A stretch of 64,000 nt of DNA from CBDFLD01 sp965249005 (GTDB lineage Bacteria > Acidobacteriota > UBA6911). Where the stretch lies: positions 124,001-188,000 of the forward strand of contig CBDFLD010000006.1 of NCBI GenBank assembly GCA_965249005.1, given 5' to 3'. Shown here one piece after another: positions 42,066 to 52,401 of the stretch. Within the stretch, counting starts at the first letter, position 1; every line of letters begins with the position of its first letter. The position numbers and the translations under genes are program-made. A model generated the notes under the pieces. It searched no databases, was not told the DNA's origin, and saw only the letters and a program-made list of their open reading frames with translations.

Positions 42066-42980
42066 ATGAAAAGACGCAAATTCCTCCAACGATTAGCTTA
42101 TGGTGCGGCTGGTTGTATGTTCACCGGTACGAGAGTGGTTGGCGCTCAAAAGCAAGACACAGAGGCACAGAGGCGGCTTCCTTACAAAATCGGTATCAGG
42201 CAGGCCAGTCTGCGCAATCCTCAGGATCCGTCGAAAAGGATGATCGCAAACATCGACACCTTCAAAGTCGCCCGGGACATTCCCGGTATCACAGGGGTAG
42301 AGCTGCAGGTGACCAGCGGTCATCCTAATATGCGGGATTTGTCGGTCGCTCGTCGTTACAAGGCAGAAGCTCACCGATGGGGACTAAATATCCCGAGTAC
42401 GGCTGGAGTCTGGGATCACGCCATCTGGGGTCCTCATTCGGGGTTGGACCTTCTCGACTCGATTCGGGCGACGGAGATCTTAGGTGCGCGGGTCATGTTG
42501 GTGGCGTTCTTCGGAAAGAATGCCCCGGATATGGCGGATAGGCAATCCTACGTCCCGCTAGTTTCTATCTTGAGAGATGCAGCGTCGCATGCACAAGAAG
42601 CAGGCATCATTCTGGGGCTGGAGAATTCGTTGAGCCCAAAAGGGAACAGGGATTTGGTGGATCGAATCGACAATTCCTCCGTCAAAGTCTACTATGATCT
42701 CGACAACATGTATCAGTACGGGCATGCGAAGGAAGCGGTGCCAGGGATTAAATTGCTTGGACCAGAACGGATAATTGCAGTCCACGTCAAGAATAAGGGC
42801 CGCATCCTGCAGGAAACGTGGCGCATTGATTGGGCTGTTGCGTTTCAAGCCCTAACGGAGATCCGTTATGACGGCTGGTTGGTGTTTGAAACTCAGCACG
42901 AAGACCACCAAGAGTGTAGAGAAATGACTCAGCAGAACATCGCCTTCATCAAGGAGCATTTTCGTCCGCCGCCCGGATAA
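42066..42980 (+). CDS. Sugar phosphate isomerase/epimerase-like (AP endonuclease 2 TIM barrel), exported
   Basis: The protein has 304 residues from ATG 42066. The N-terminus MKRRKFLQRLAYGAAGCMF is a signal sequence with a twin-arginine-like KRRKFL. The barrel (about residues 45-295) carries metal-site motifs typical of the family: GVELQV, GIILGLENS, VKVYYDLDNMYQYGH, IIAVHVKNK and WLVFETQHE. It probably isomerises or epimerises a keto-sugar in the 3-keto-glycoside-type pathway together with the Gfo/Idh/MocA enzyme; that pairing is common, but the substrate is not known. Confidence 0.85.
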   Translation: MKRRKFLQRLAYGAAGCMFTGTRVVGAQKQDTEAQRRLPYKIGIRQASLRNPQDPSKRMIANIDTFKVARDIPGITGVELQVTSGHPNMRDLSVARRYKAEAHRWGLNIPSTAGVWDHAIWGPHSGLDLLDSIRATEILGARVMLVAFFGKNAPDMADRQSYVPLVSILRDAASHAQEAGIILGLENSLSPKGNRDLVDRIDNSSVKVYYDLDNMYQYGHAKEAVPGIKLLGPERIIAVHVKNKGRILQETWRIDWAVAFQALTEIRYDGWLVFETQHEDHQECREMTQQNIAFIKEHFRPPPG

Positions 42981-43445
42981 ACTCCTCTTTCCCTAAGGCA
43001 GGCTGCAAAAGACCGTAAGAATGAGGTAGATGGGTTTCTTTTTGAGATTAAACTGAGTCTTTTTATGGTTCCATGAATACGCAAGCATCCGACCATTCCA
43101 ATGGACAACTGGACATCGCTTCTGTTTCCATAGACGGCCAGAGAGAATTTTTTGGTTAAACCTTTCCGTGTGTCTTGCAGTGCGGGAGCGAGGCTGCGGA
43201 TTTGTCTGATGTTGTATGCTGGATAGAGCAGCAGCGTAGCAGATTACTTTCTGATCTCAGCGATTGGGGGGTCATTCTCTTCCGTGGCTTTCAGTTGAAG
43301 AACGCTGAGGACTTTGATGCATTGATCGCGGCTTTTGGTTTAGATAATTTCCCATATGAAAAGTCCTTATCGAATGCAGTACGCGTGAAGTTCACGGATC
43401 GTGTCTTTTCCGCAAATGAAGCTCCTGCGGATGTGACGATCTACC

Positions 43446-43479
<34 letters not shown>

Positions 43480-43689
43480 AAGCAAACTCTTTTTCTGCTG
43501 TGTACAAGCACCGGAGCGCGGTGGGGCAACACCTGTGTGCCGTTCTGATGCACTGTTTGATCGCCTTACTCAGGAACAACCTGAATTTGTACGTGATTGC
43601 GAAGCAAAGGGGTTGCGCTACTCAAACGTCATGCCGCCAGACAATGACGCGACTTCCAGTATGGGCCGCAGTTGGAAAAGCACGCTTAG

Positions 43690-45155
43690 CAGTCCGTGGT
43701 AAAAGTCTGGTAAATCCTTTTGTTCGCAATCGACTCTCTACTGCGCTTCGACTAAAATCGACGCATGGCCATGGGAAAAAAGAAACGCAAGTCGAAGCAG
43801 AAAAGCATGTGGGTGCCGACTCAACATCTCCCCAGGAGTGCATCCCACCCTTTCTACCAGCGATTGAATCAGGTGCTCGACGAAGCCGGGTTTGACGAGT
43901 TTGTCGAGCAGCGATGTGCGTGTTTTTATGCACCCAAGATGGGTCGCCCAAGTCTGGCACCTGGTCGATACTTCCGTCTTTTGATGATCGGATACTTCGA
44001 GGGACTGGATTCGGAGCGAGCTATCGCCTGGCGTGCTGCCGATTCGCTGAGCCTGCGCGGGTTCTTGGGACTCGAGTGGGGCGAGGATCCGTCGGATCAT
44101 TCGACGATCTCCCGCACGCGACGGCGCATGGATGTGGAGACGCATAGCGCAGTCTTTGCCTGGATCCTGAGCCGGCTCGCTGAGGCGGACCTGGTGAAGG
44201 GCAAGACCCTCGGGGTGGATGCGACCACTCTGGAAGCCAACGCGGCTTTGCGCAGCATTGTACGGCGGGATACCGGAGACAGTTACGAGACCTACTTGAC
44301 GAAACTGGCACAGGAATCGGGTATTGAGACACCGACCCGGGAGGATCTGGCGCGCATAGATCGCAAGCGGCCGAAGAAGGGTTCCAACGATGACTGGCAG
44401 CACCCGCAGGATCCGGACGCCCGCATCACCAAGATGAAGGACGGCCGCACGCATCTGGCTCACAAGGCCGAACACGCCGTGGATCTGGAAACCGGAGCGG
44501 TGGTTGGCATCACGGTTCAGGGAGCCAACCAGGGCGATACGACGACGATCAAGAAGACGCTCATTGAAGCGGCCGAACAACTCGAGGGTGTGCTGCCTGA
44601 AAGCGATAGACTGCAGGAGCTTGTGACCGACAAGGGATATCACAGCACGCAACTGGTAGAAGATCTCGAGCAACTGGAGATCCGAAGCTACATTTCCGAA
44701 CCAAAGCGGGGTAAACGGCGGTGGCACGGGAACACCCGTGCGCGGGATGCCGTGTACCGAAATCGTAGACGTATCCGAGGAGAACGGGGAAAGCGCCTGC
44801 TTCGCCAACGGGGAGAACGACTGGAACGACCTTGTGCACACCTCTATGAAACAGGTGCAATGCGGCGGACATATCTCCGTGGTCATCCAAACATCCTCAA
44901 ACGGTTGCTGCTTCATGTCGGTGCATTGAATCTCGGACTGCTGATGCGACAGCTGTATGGCGTGGGCACGCCGCGGAGTCTGCAGGGGCGTCTCTGCGCC
45001 TTTCTGACGCGTATTTTGGCCTTTTTCAGATGGTCGAGGTCGATCTGGGCCGCTTTTTGGCTGAGGGAACCATCTGTAGATGAATTCCATCCAGTATGCA
45101 CCAGGATCATCGTTGTCCGTGGATCTGTGCTCCATCCGGTTTTAGCCACGGGCTG
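43690..45155 (+). mobile_element. DDE-transposase insertion sequence (1466 bp) with TTAG duplication
   Basis: The ends are inverted repeats CAGTCCGTGG (left) and CAGCCCGTGG (right, inverted). TTAG flanks it at 43686-43689 and 45156-45159. The target was an ACGCTTAGGGTA site in the tauD-like gene, as shown by the precise frame restoration when the element and one TTAG are removed. The transposase stop codon is completed by the duplicated TTAG. Confidence 0.9.
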
Positions 45156-45159
45156 TTAG
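43765..45159 (+). CDS. DDE transposase (IS5/IS1182-like superfamily)
   Basis: The protein has 464 residues. A DUF772-like N-terminal part (RPSLAPGRYFRLLMIGYFEG, then DPSDHSTISRTRRR) is followed by a Tnp_1-type catalytic domain with TLGVDATTLEANAA and LVTDKGYHS. The C-terminus HPNILKRLLLHVGALNLGLL carries a Y/R-type helix. The last codon and stop (TGT TAG) use bases of the right target duplication, so the protein end depends on the target. No internal lesion is seen. The exact IS family assignment is uncertain. Confidence 0.85.
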   Translation: MAMGKKKRKSKQKSMWVPTQHLPRSASHPFYQRLNQVLDEAGFDEFVEQRCACFYAPKMGRPSLAPGRYFRLLMIGYFEGLDSERAIAWRAADSLSLRGFLGLEWGEDPSDHSTISRTRRRMDVETHSAVFAWILSRLAEADLVKGKTLGVDATTLEANAALRSIVRRDTGDSYETYLTKLAQESGIETPTREDLARIDRKRPKKGSNDDWQHPQDPDARITKMKDGRTHLAHKAEHAVDLETGAVVGITVQGANQGDTTTIKKTLIEAAEQLEGVLPESDRLQELVTDKGYHSTQLVEDLEQLEIRSYISEPKRGKRRWHGNTRARDAVYRNRRRIRGERGKRLLRQRGERLERPCAHLYETGAMRRTYLRGHPNILKRLLLHVGALNLGLLMRQLYGVGTPRSLQGRLCAFLTRILAFFRWSRSIWAAFWLREPSVDEFHPVCTRIIVVRGSVLHPVLATGC

Positions 45160-45194
45160 GGTAGAATCCGTCGAAGAGGCTGAGAGACGTCTTA

Positions 45195-46528
45195 ACAGGC
45201 TGATGAAAAATCCGGTTTTGTGCCGAGATTGTTTCCAAACATGAACTTCGGGATCGATTGGCTCTATTTTGGCAGGGGATATGAGGGTCTGGATTGGCAC
45301 GGCGCATGCGTTAGGCCGCTCATCAAATGCTCGGACGAAGTCCACCCTGCTCCAATCACGGCTTTGCCTCCATCAAGTTTCTCATCCGGACAAGGTTGTA
45401 GGCAGCCACTCCGAAAGTGAACATCCAGCCGACACGGTCCACACCGCGATGTCTTGTCTTACGCAACATACCCACAGTTTTCAGCCAACCAAAGATCTCC
45501 TCAACCCGCTTGCGTTTTCTCTGACTGACGGCGTAGCCCGGATGGCGGGTCGTTCTCTCGTCAATGGCGCTCCTACGGTTTTTGTTATTCTGCGCCACGT
45601 GTGGAGTCACCTTGCGACGTCGACTCTCTCTGATAAATGCTTTCGTGTCGTAGGCCTTGTCTGCACCTACGGTAATTTGATTTCTGCCGGGCAGATCGTC
45701 AAGCATATCCAGCGCAGCTTCCCGTTCTGCTGTTCCCGTTGCCCGCGTGACCCGCACATTCACCGCAAGACCGTTTCGGTTTTCCATCGTGACATGGCCC
45801 AGGTAGCACAACTTCGACTGCTGGCCTTTGGCCTTTTTGTACAGACGGGCATCTGGATCCGTCGTCGACTGATGCGTATCATTCGATCTCTTCTCACCCT
45901 TGAAATCCACCGTTGGATTTCCAGAACCATCCGTCGGCTTGCTGGGGCGGCTACCTTTCTTCTTGAAGCTCTTCTGTCCTGCCCATGCCTCTACCAGGGT
46001 CCCATCCACTGTAAAATGCTCGTCCGACAGGATGCTCTGAGCACGGGCGTGGCAAAGGACGCGTTCAAAGAAGGCCCTGGCGATGTCTCCCTCCAGAAGT
46101 CGGTCCCGATTCTTGCTGAAGACGGTCGCGTCCCAGATCGGATCATCCATGCTCAAACCAACGAACCAACGGTACAGAAGATTGTAGTCCAACTGCTCCA
46201 TGAGCATCCGTTCGCTCCGGACCGAGTACAAGACCTGAAGCAACAAGGCTCGGAGCAACTTCTCCGGAGCCACCGAAGGACGGCCGACTTTTGCGTAAAG
46301 AACCTCGAATCGAGGCGACAGTTCTTGCAGAATGACATCGACCATGGTTCGAATGGATCTCAGCGGGTGTTCGTTCGGCACTCGTTTCTCGGCCGAGATG
46401 TAGCTGAACATCCCGTCTTGCTTTTCGTCCGGTCCGCGCATCGGTTTCTCCTCGAAGGAATCATCAATAAGAGGGTTCATATTGAAGATGCACGAAAACC
46501 GATTTAGTTGGAGTTTTTCAGCATCCTG
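45195..46528 (-). mobile_element. IS5-like insertion sequence (about 1334 bp) with TTA duplication
   Basis: The ends are ACAGGCTGATGAAAAA (left) and CAGGATGCTGAAAAA (right, inverted). TTA flanks both sides (45192-45194 and 46529-46531), matching the original CGTCTTAGAGAG of the tauD-like gene. The boundary base is ambiguous by one because the ends share bases with the target. A solo end of the same element is at 37733-37782. It lies only 35 bp from the other insertion, with a small tauD exon-like piece between. Confidence 0.88.
45356..46480 (-). CDS. IS5-family transposase
   Basis: The protein has 374 residues. A DUF772 N-terminus (RPSVAPEKLLRALLLQVLYS, WFVGLSMDDPIWDATVFSKN) is followed by a DDE_Tnp_1 domain with FTVDGTLVEAWA, ITVGADKAYDT and the C-terminal RKRVEEIFGWLKTVGMLRKT, which includes the catalytic Glu. 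It is open throughout and typical in length, so it is probably functional. It runs opposite to the disrupted gene. Confidence 0.92.
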   Translation of the reverse strand: MNPLIDDSFEEKPMRGPDEKQDGMFSYISAEKRVPNEHPLRSIRTMVDVILQELSPRFEVLYAKVGRPSVAPEKLLRALLLQVLYSVRSERMLMEQLDYNLLYRWFVGLSMDDPIWDATVFSKNRDRLLEGDIARAFFERVLCHARAQSILSDEHFTVDGTLVEAWAGQKSFKKKGSRPSKPTDGSGNPTVDFKGEKRSNDTHQSTTDPDARLYKKAKGQQSKLCYLGHVTMENRNGLAVNVRVTRATGTAEREAALDMLDDLPGRNQITVGADKAYDTKAFIRESRRRKVTPHVAQNNKNRRSAIDERTTRHPGYAVSQRKRKRVEEIFGWLKTVGMLRKTRHRGVDRVGWMFTFGVAAYNLVRMRNLMEAKP

Positions 46529-46887
46529 TTAGAGAGCAGGATTACTCATGGGAATGGCTCGATGCTGGTTGCCTTCGTGCAATAACACCTGTATTACCTG
46601 CAGTGCGAGTGCTTGATTCCGGTCGGAAGGTGTTCTTCAATCAGCTTATTGCCGCATTCAAGGGTTGGAAGGATTCTCGCAATGATCCATCCACAGCGAT
46701 TACTTACGGCGACGGCACGCCGCTGGATCGTGATGCCGCCTTGGCAGCGGCCGATTTGGCGGAAGAAGTCGCCGTTGATCTTGATTGGCAGCAGGGTGAT
46801 GTCGCTCTGTTAGACAACTTTGTGGTCATGCATGGTCGGCGACCATTCAAGGGTACTCGCAAGGTACTCGCTTCGCTCACTGCCTAA

Positions 46888-47314
46888 ACCTCCTATTATG
46901 GCTGTTAATACGCCATCAACAATCGGCATCGGACTCGTCGGGCCTGGTGTACTTGTCAACCATGAATGGGACCACCAGTAAACAGCTGATTTCTCACGCG
47001 TGTTTGCTCTTTAAAATGGCTGTCACTAGCATCGTGCATTGAATCCGATGCGATAGATAAATATCCATTTTTGACAAAAACAAGCACTTTTCCAGGCTCA
47101 ATTCGTGCAAAATCAGCATCTGTGGTGACAAAATGGAGATATACTGTCAATGGGCGCGTTAAAATCAGCCAGTGATTTCCACGTATTCTACCCAGGTGCT
47201 TCGCGCTGACTTGCGGCGCGTTTCTCTAAGGAAAAACACGTGGACTTCCCAAGCTCCGTCTTACCCTCCAGATCAACCTTCATATTCAGACCAACAAAAT
47301 AATATCCGTACTCT
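46888..47314. other. 427-bp region with a possible gene remnant, otherwise empty
   Basis: On the minus strand, about 46985-47165, the reading TVYLHFVTTDADFARIEPGK then VLVFVKNGYLSIASDS looks protein-like. It has no clear start and no recognised family, so it may be a remnant of a lost gene next to the IS110 copy. The rest shows no gene, RNA or strong repeat. Confidence 0.35.
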
Positions 47315-48723
47315 CTACGCAACTGCCGCTCGGTTCAGTGATTCCCAGACAAAGCCCACCATCTCTCGGGCGCACGCCACTTTCACTTTGTTCACGTGTT
47401 TACCCGCCAACAGCAACCGATTCCCTTTTTTGCTCAACCGACGTAAACAGCGGTCTGCAATGGCGATGTACTCCGGCGCCGTATCCGTGCGCCTGGCCTT
47501 GATGTCCCTGCCGAGTCTCGATAGCCGCGTTGATTTGCCTCAATGAATGCCGTGCGCAGATAACGATTGCCTTGTCTCGTTATGCCAAAGCGGTTCGATT
47601 TGCCACCCGATGCGTATTCTCGAATGTCCATGCCAACCCAGGAAACCAACTGTCGCGGATGGGCGAAACGCTTCACATCGCCGATCTCGGTGATCATCGT
47701 CAGCGCAGCGTCTTGACCGGTTCCCGATACTTGGGTGTCACCGCCAGCGCTTCAACTTCCTCACCGTAGGCAGCCAAGATATCGTCCAGACTTTTCAGTT
47801 GGCGCAGCAGCAACGACAAATTGACTCGCAAGCTGCCCGAACACTCATCAACCGTTCTCTCCAACCAACCCCAGTGGTGTTTCTGCCAGTGAGTTTTGCG
47901 CTCGCTCTCGGCCCTGTAGTGAAACCCGTTGCGGCGGAGCAATGACTGGATGTGCTTTCGCAGTGCTCCTTGCTGCTGTATCAACTGTTGCCTGGACCGC
48001 AACAAATCTCGATCTGCTTCAAGTTCGGCATCCGGTGCCACCACGACCGTCAACAATCCGTTCGCGTAAAACTCCGCAAGTTCCGTCGCATCAATACGAT
48101 CGGTCTTAACCGATTTTCCACCGCGTCGCGGAATACTCGACGGTGCCACTACCTCACACTCATAGCCTTGATTCTTCAGGTCACGCTGTAGCGAGAATCC
48201 CACATACGACGCTTCATAGCACAGCTTGAACTGCACACCACCAAAATACTCCCGCACCTTCTCAAGCTGGCTCACCAGCCCCTTCATGTTAGCGATCACC
48301 GAAAAACGTATTTTTCTGGACGTGCGCCGAGAGGATTGGGATTCCACTTTCAGAAAAGCTGGTCAGGTTCTGCTAGAAACCACTCTATCCACGACGAAAA
48401 GGTTCACACGTTACAGGTGCCCAAACATCCCCCTGGGTGATGTTGCCACAGAAAAATCGGTTGGGGAACCTTGATCCGTCACGCGCAACCGGATTGATGT
48501 CGATCACCGCTCCGGTGCACACCCAGTCGCCTCCGGCGACGATGATGTTGAGTCCTTACAACCGGCGTGTGTTCAGAAAAGCACGGTTTTCAGTGATCGT
48601 TAACACCTTCAACGTCGGACGACACTGAAAGACCAGCACTTCACCCGTACGCTTGTTCAGCGCCGAACCATGGTAGCGAACATCATCGACATCGATCCCG
48701 ACATAAACTATATTCTCAATCAT
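47315..48723 (-). pseudogene. IS110-family transposase, broken by frameshifts and a MITE-like insertion
   Basis: The ATG at 48723 follows an AGGAGG and opens IENIVYVGIDVDDVRYHGSA, a RuvC/DEDD-type N-terminus. The frame is interrupted at 48605 by a 319-bp element and resumes at 48281 with GLVSQLEKVREYFGG. Later come RIDATELAEFYANGLL and the C-terminal serine region SGGKSNRFGITRQGNRYLR. A single-base deletion near 47697 (between VKTL and LTMITEIGDV) and a further shift near 47500 break it again. The terminal part NRLLLAGKHVNKVKVACARE can be read in the third frame to TAG at 47315. It is not functional as it stands. Confidence 0.85.
48287..48605. mobile_element. 319-bp MITE-like element with ~42-bp terminal inverted repeats and CCTTCA duplication
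   Basis: The terminal inverted repeats begin TGTTAGCGATCACCGAAAA on the left and, inverted, TGTTAACGATCACTGAAAA on the right, and continue similar for about 42 bp. CCTTCA occurs at 48281-48286 and 48606-48611. Removing the element and one CCTTCA restores the IS110 reading frame exactly (CRPTLK joined to GLVSQLE). No transposase is encoded. On the minus strand, 48385-48560 has an uninterrupted protein-like stretch (GGDWVCTGAVIDINPVARDG and onward) that may be a captured gene piece. Confidence 0.88.
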
Positions 48724-48767
48724 GGACGCCTCCTGTTTTGCATCGGTCGCCTATCCACTAATTGAGG

Positions 48768-48900
48768 TATCCATCTTCGATGGCAACCCTCGAGTCAAGA
48801 GGGGGGCGTCTATATCTTCTATCCTCACACCCAGGTCATTGAGGCCACCACCAGGAACATCGAATTCCTGACAAAAGTCTGCCAGATGCCGTCTGGATAA
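48768..48900 (+). pseudogene. Remnant of a gene 3' end next to the IS110 copy
   Basis: The frame ending at TAA 48898-48900 reads GVYIFYPHTQVIEATTRNIE followed by FLTKVCQMPSG, which looks like a real protein C-terminus. Upstream it is cut by a run of six G and by the IS110 end. The family is not recognised. It lies 32 bp before the frameshifted sulfatase gene. Confidence 0.35.
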
Positions 48901-48932
48901 GATCGAAGGGTGTCCGGTTCGAAGAGAGAGTT

Positions 48933-50479
48933 ATGGAGAGAAGAGATTTCTTGAAGACCGCGGCACTTGCGCCGATTCAGGCGAGCTTGAGTGGGCCGGT
49001 CACACTACAAACTCGGGCACGCCCGAACATCCTGCTGATTCTCGGTGATAATCAGCAGTTGGCCACTGTAGGTAACCGAAGCCAATGCCAGACACCCAAC
49101 CTGAACCGCCTGGCGGCGCAAGGGATAGAGTTCACCAGAGCTTATACTACTGCCGCCGTGTGCAGCCCCGCACGGAACGCCCTGCTCACCGGCTCATTCA
49201 ATTGGCATTTTGGAACATACAATCAAGTGGAATCGCCCAGCTCGATCAGTAACGACCCGTACCCGAACGTCGTTACTTACGGACAGCGCATTCGCGAAGC
49301 CGGCTACCAGCTCGGCTACAACGGAAAATGGCATACGAGCGGTTCGAGATCACCGTTAGATTTCGGGTACCAATTGATTGGGGGACCACACCGCTACAGT
49401 AAAGAGTTGGTGAGCAGACTTGGGTTGCCAACCGTGAGTTCTCGCTGTACAAAGTCTCCCATGCGATTGGTCTCCTGGCCGGGCAGCAAACCATTCGGTC
49501 TGTGGGGTTACACTGAATGCGAAGAAGAAGAGACGAATTGGCACCAGGTCGCCCAGGCAGGAATTGACATGATGAAGCGGTTTGCCGCGCGTTCACAGCC
49601 TTGGCTTGTCGAGATTCACTTCCCCGAGGGATCCCGAGCGTGGCCATTGCGGAAATACCGGCAGCGTTATGATGCCAGGGAATCCACGTGGCAAGAAGCT
49701 TTCATGACACATTCGAGGGAAAGCCTGGAATGCAGCGGCGCGAAGCCGAGTCCTACGGCCCGATGTCGGACGCAGACTACCAGGAGGGACGTGCGTTCTA
49801 CTATGCATCATTTGAAGAGCTCGATGCTCAGATAGGCCGCATTCTGAAGGCTCTTGACGAGACTGGCCAAACGGAGAATACGCTAGTGGTGTTCGTAGCG
49901 GACCACGGAGCACAGTGGGGTGCCCACCGAATGTGGATCCCGTGTTTTGCTCCCTATGAGGAGACCTATCACATTCCTTTAATCATGCGCTGGCCTGCTC
50001 GTATCAAACCCGCCTCAACCTGCAATCGCCTAGCACAGTTGCACGACTTGGCCCATACCTTCGTGGATGTCCTAGATGTTTCTCGGCTTCCTCACCCGGA
50101 CGGTGTCTCGCTTAAGCCGCTCATGCAGGACCCGGGGCAAACCACGTGGCGGGAGCACATCTTGTGTCCATGGTACGGACAGAATTTTCTGATGATCCAG
50201 CGAATGGTAGTCACCGAACGCTATAAGTACGTGTTCAACGGTTACGATTTCGACGAGTGCTATGACCTGCAGGGAGATCCAGAGGAAATGCGAAACTTGG
50301 TGAGCGATCCGAGCCATAGGGCGGTAGTCGACGACATGCGGGCCCGTCTTTACGAACTGATGAATCAGTACCGCGATCCATACGGCGACAAAAGTACAGG
50401 GACAACCAACCAGAAACGGTTTCATCTCCAACGTTACCTCCCGCGGGGGAAGCGCCTCGAGGTCGGGAAGAATCTATGA
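48933..50479 (+). pseudogene. Sulfatase gene with frameshift near 49690
   Basis: The first frame (ATG 48933) has a leader ERRDFLKTAALAPIQASLSG, then NILLILGDNQQLATVGN, AAVCSPARNALLTGSF (the Cys-x-Pro-x-Arg formylglycine signature) and YNGKWHTSG. Near 49690 the coding switches to another frame that continues SFHDTFEGKPGMQRREAESY, LVVFVADHGAQWGAHRMW and the C-terminal region to TGA 50479. Together they make one ~510-residue sulfatase. It is either a true frameshift or a sequencing error. The middle part (about 49390-49660) also matches the family poorly, so more than one lesion may be present. The stop overlaps the ATG of the PQQ dehydrogenase gene, showing an original operon. Confidence 0.82.
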
Positions 50480-52401
50480 ACAAGCATCGAGACCCGAGCA
50501 AGATGAAGACAGATGATTGTCAAGACAAAGGGCAGAATATTTCACGGCGCGTCTTTGCAAAACGTGTCAGCGCCAGCGTAGCAGCCACAAGCGTCGGGGC
50601 TACCTTATTGAGCGGCTGCGAAAGCAGGCAAACGACTTTGACGTCGTCGGTGATGACTCCCACTAATAAAGGGGCTGAGTGGCCCTATTGGGGTGGCGAC
50701 CAAAAAGGGACGCGTTTCTCTCCCTTAAAGCAGATTAACAAAGACAACGTCCACCGACTGCAACACGCCTGGACCTACCATACGGGTGACATTAGTGACG
50801 GCACCACCAACCCCACAAGGACGGCCTTTGAGTGCACGCCCATTGTGGTGGACGGTCGTATGTTCATCGTTACCCCCTTTGGACGTGCTGTAGCCCTCGA
50901 TCCGGAGACGGGAAAGGAACTGTGGGTCTATGATCCTCAGCTCGACCTGAACAAAAGGTACAATCTTTGGGCCAACCGGGGCGCCGTCTATTGGCGCTCG
51001 GGCAATGAGCGGCGACTTTTGTACGGGACATTGGATGGGCGGTTAATCGCTTTGAACGCAGAAACGGGCAGACCCTGTCCGGACTTTGGTCAGCAGGGAA
51101 CGGTCTATGTCAATGCCGGGATGACCTCTCCTCCCACCATTTATCGAGACTTGGTTATTGTCGGAGGAAACAAGCCTGTCTTAAACGCATACCATGTGCG
51201 CAATGGTCAATTGGCGTGGACCTTTCACAAAGTGCCTCCCACCGACGAAAGAGCAAAGTCTACTTGGGCGGGTGATTCTTGGAAGCACCGGCGCGGCAGC
51301 GTGGCATGGGCCCCCTTGAGTGTGGATGAAGAGCGCGGGATGCTTTTTGTCCCAACCGATTCACCGACCTACGATTACTATGGAGGCGATCGTGCTGGTG
51401 ACAATTTATACGCCAATTGTGTGCTTGCCTTGGAGGTGACAACCGGCAAACTTATTTGGCATTTTCAGACCAGCCATCACGACATCTGGGACTATGATCT
51501 GCCCGCCCAACCCGTTCTGATCCAGGTACGGCGAGGAACTCAACAGATCCCGGCGGTGGCCCAGATCACCAAACAAGGATTTGTCTTTGTACTGGATCGC
51601 CTCACCGGCGAACCCTTGTTTCCCGTAGAAGAACGCTCCGTACCCGCAAGCCACCTCCCTGCAGAAGTCACCTCGCCCACCCAGCCTTTTCCCACCAAGC
51701 CGGCTCCCTTTGCACGGCAGTCGATGACCCTCGACGAACTCAGCACCGTTACCGCCGAGCATCATGCCTGGGCGCGTGAGCTCGCTGACAAGTACCCCTT
51801 GGGTTCGCTGTACCACCCAGGCACCTTAGAAGGTGTCATTATTTTTCCGAGCAACCAAGGCGGCGGTGAGTGGGGCGGTGCAGCGTTCGATCCCCAGACA
51901 CAAAGACTCTATGTCAACGGCACGAACCTGGCTGACATTCTCGCCATGGAAAATACTTACCGGCGTCGCCAGATCGGCATTCGTCAAAACAAGTTTTGGG
52001 ATCCGAAAAAACTCTGGCCCTGTCAGCAACCGCCCTGGGGAACCCTGACTGCGTTCGACACCAGTAGCGGCGAGACAGTCTGGCAAGTGCCTCTGGGTGT
52101 TGTTGAAGAGCTGGTGGAAAAGGGCATCCCTCCCACTGGAACCATCAACATTGGCGGCCCTATTGTGACGGCGGGAGGACTCGTCTTCATTGGCGCCAGC
52201 AATGACAGCCGTTTTCGCGCCTTTGATCGGGACACGGGTAAAGAACTGTGGGTCGCCAAGATGGACGGAAGTGGCCACGCTGTCCCGATGACTTATCAGG
52301 GACCCAAGAGTGGAAGGCAGTACGTGGTCATCGCCGCCGGCGGCGGAAATAAACTAAGCCATAGATTTACCGACGCGCTCGTCGCTTTTGCATTGCCCTA
52401 G
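50476..52401 (+). CDS. PQQ-dependent dehydrogenase (quinoprotein glucose/alcohol dehydrogenase-like), exported
   Basis: The protein has 641 residues. The N-terminus has a twin-arginine-type signal with a lipobox-like end (SRRVFAKRVSASVAATSVGA, then LLSGC). An eight-bladed beta-propeller follows, with blade motifs VDGRMFIVTPFGRAVALDPE and GKELWVYDPQ repeated at intervals. PTYDYYGGDRAGDNLYANCV and WHFQTSHHDIWDYDLPAQP are hallmarks of membrane-type quinoprotein glucose dehydrogenases. No cytochrome c or membrane domain is attached, so electrons would pass to a separate acceptor. It would oxidise a sugar or alcohol in the periplasm. Its start overlaps the sulfatase stop (ATGA). Confidence 0.92.
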   Translation: MNKHRDPSKMKTDDCQDKGQNISRRVFAKRVSASVAATSVGATLLSGCESRQTTLTSSVMTPTNKGAEWPYWGGDQKGTRFSPLKQINKDNVHRLQHAWTYHTGDISDGTTNPTRTAFECTPIVVDGRMFIVTPFGRAVALDPETGKELWVYDPQLDLNKRYNLWANRGAVYWRSGNERRLLYGTLDGRLIALNAETGRPCPDFGQQGTVYVNAGMTSPPTIYRDLVIVGGNKPVLNAYHVRNGQLAWTFHKVPPTDERAKSTWAGDSWKHRRGSVAWAPLSVDEERGMLFVPTDSPTYDYYGGDRAGDNLYANCVLALEVTTGKLIWHFQTSHHDIWDYDLPAQPVLIQVRRGTQQIPAVAQITKQGFVFVLDRLTGEPLFPVEERSVPASHLPAEVTSPTQPFPTKPAPFARQSMTLDELSTVTAEHHAWARELADKYPLGSLYHPGTLEGVIIFPSNQGGGEWGGAAFDPQTQRLYVNGTNLADILAMENTYRRRQIGIRQNKFWDPKKLWPCQQPPWGTLTAFDTSSGETVWQVPLGVVEELVEKGIPPTGTINIGGPIVTAGGLVFIGASNDSRFRAFDRDTGKELWVAKMDGSGHAVPMTYQGPKSGRQYVVIAAGGGNKLSHRFTDALVAFALP

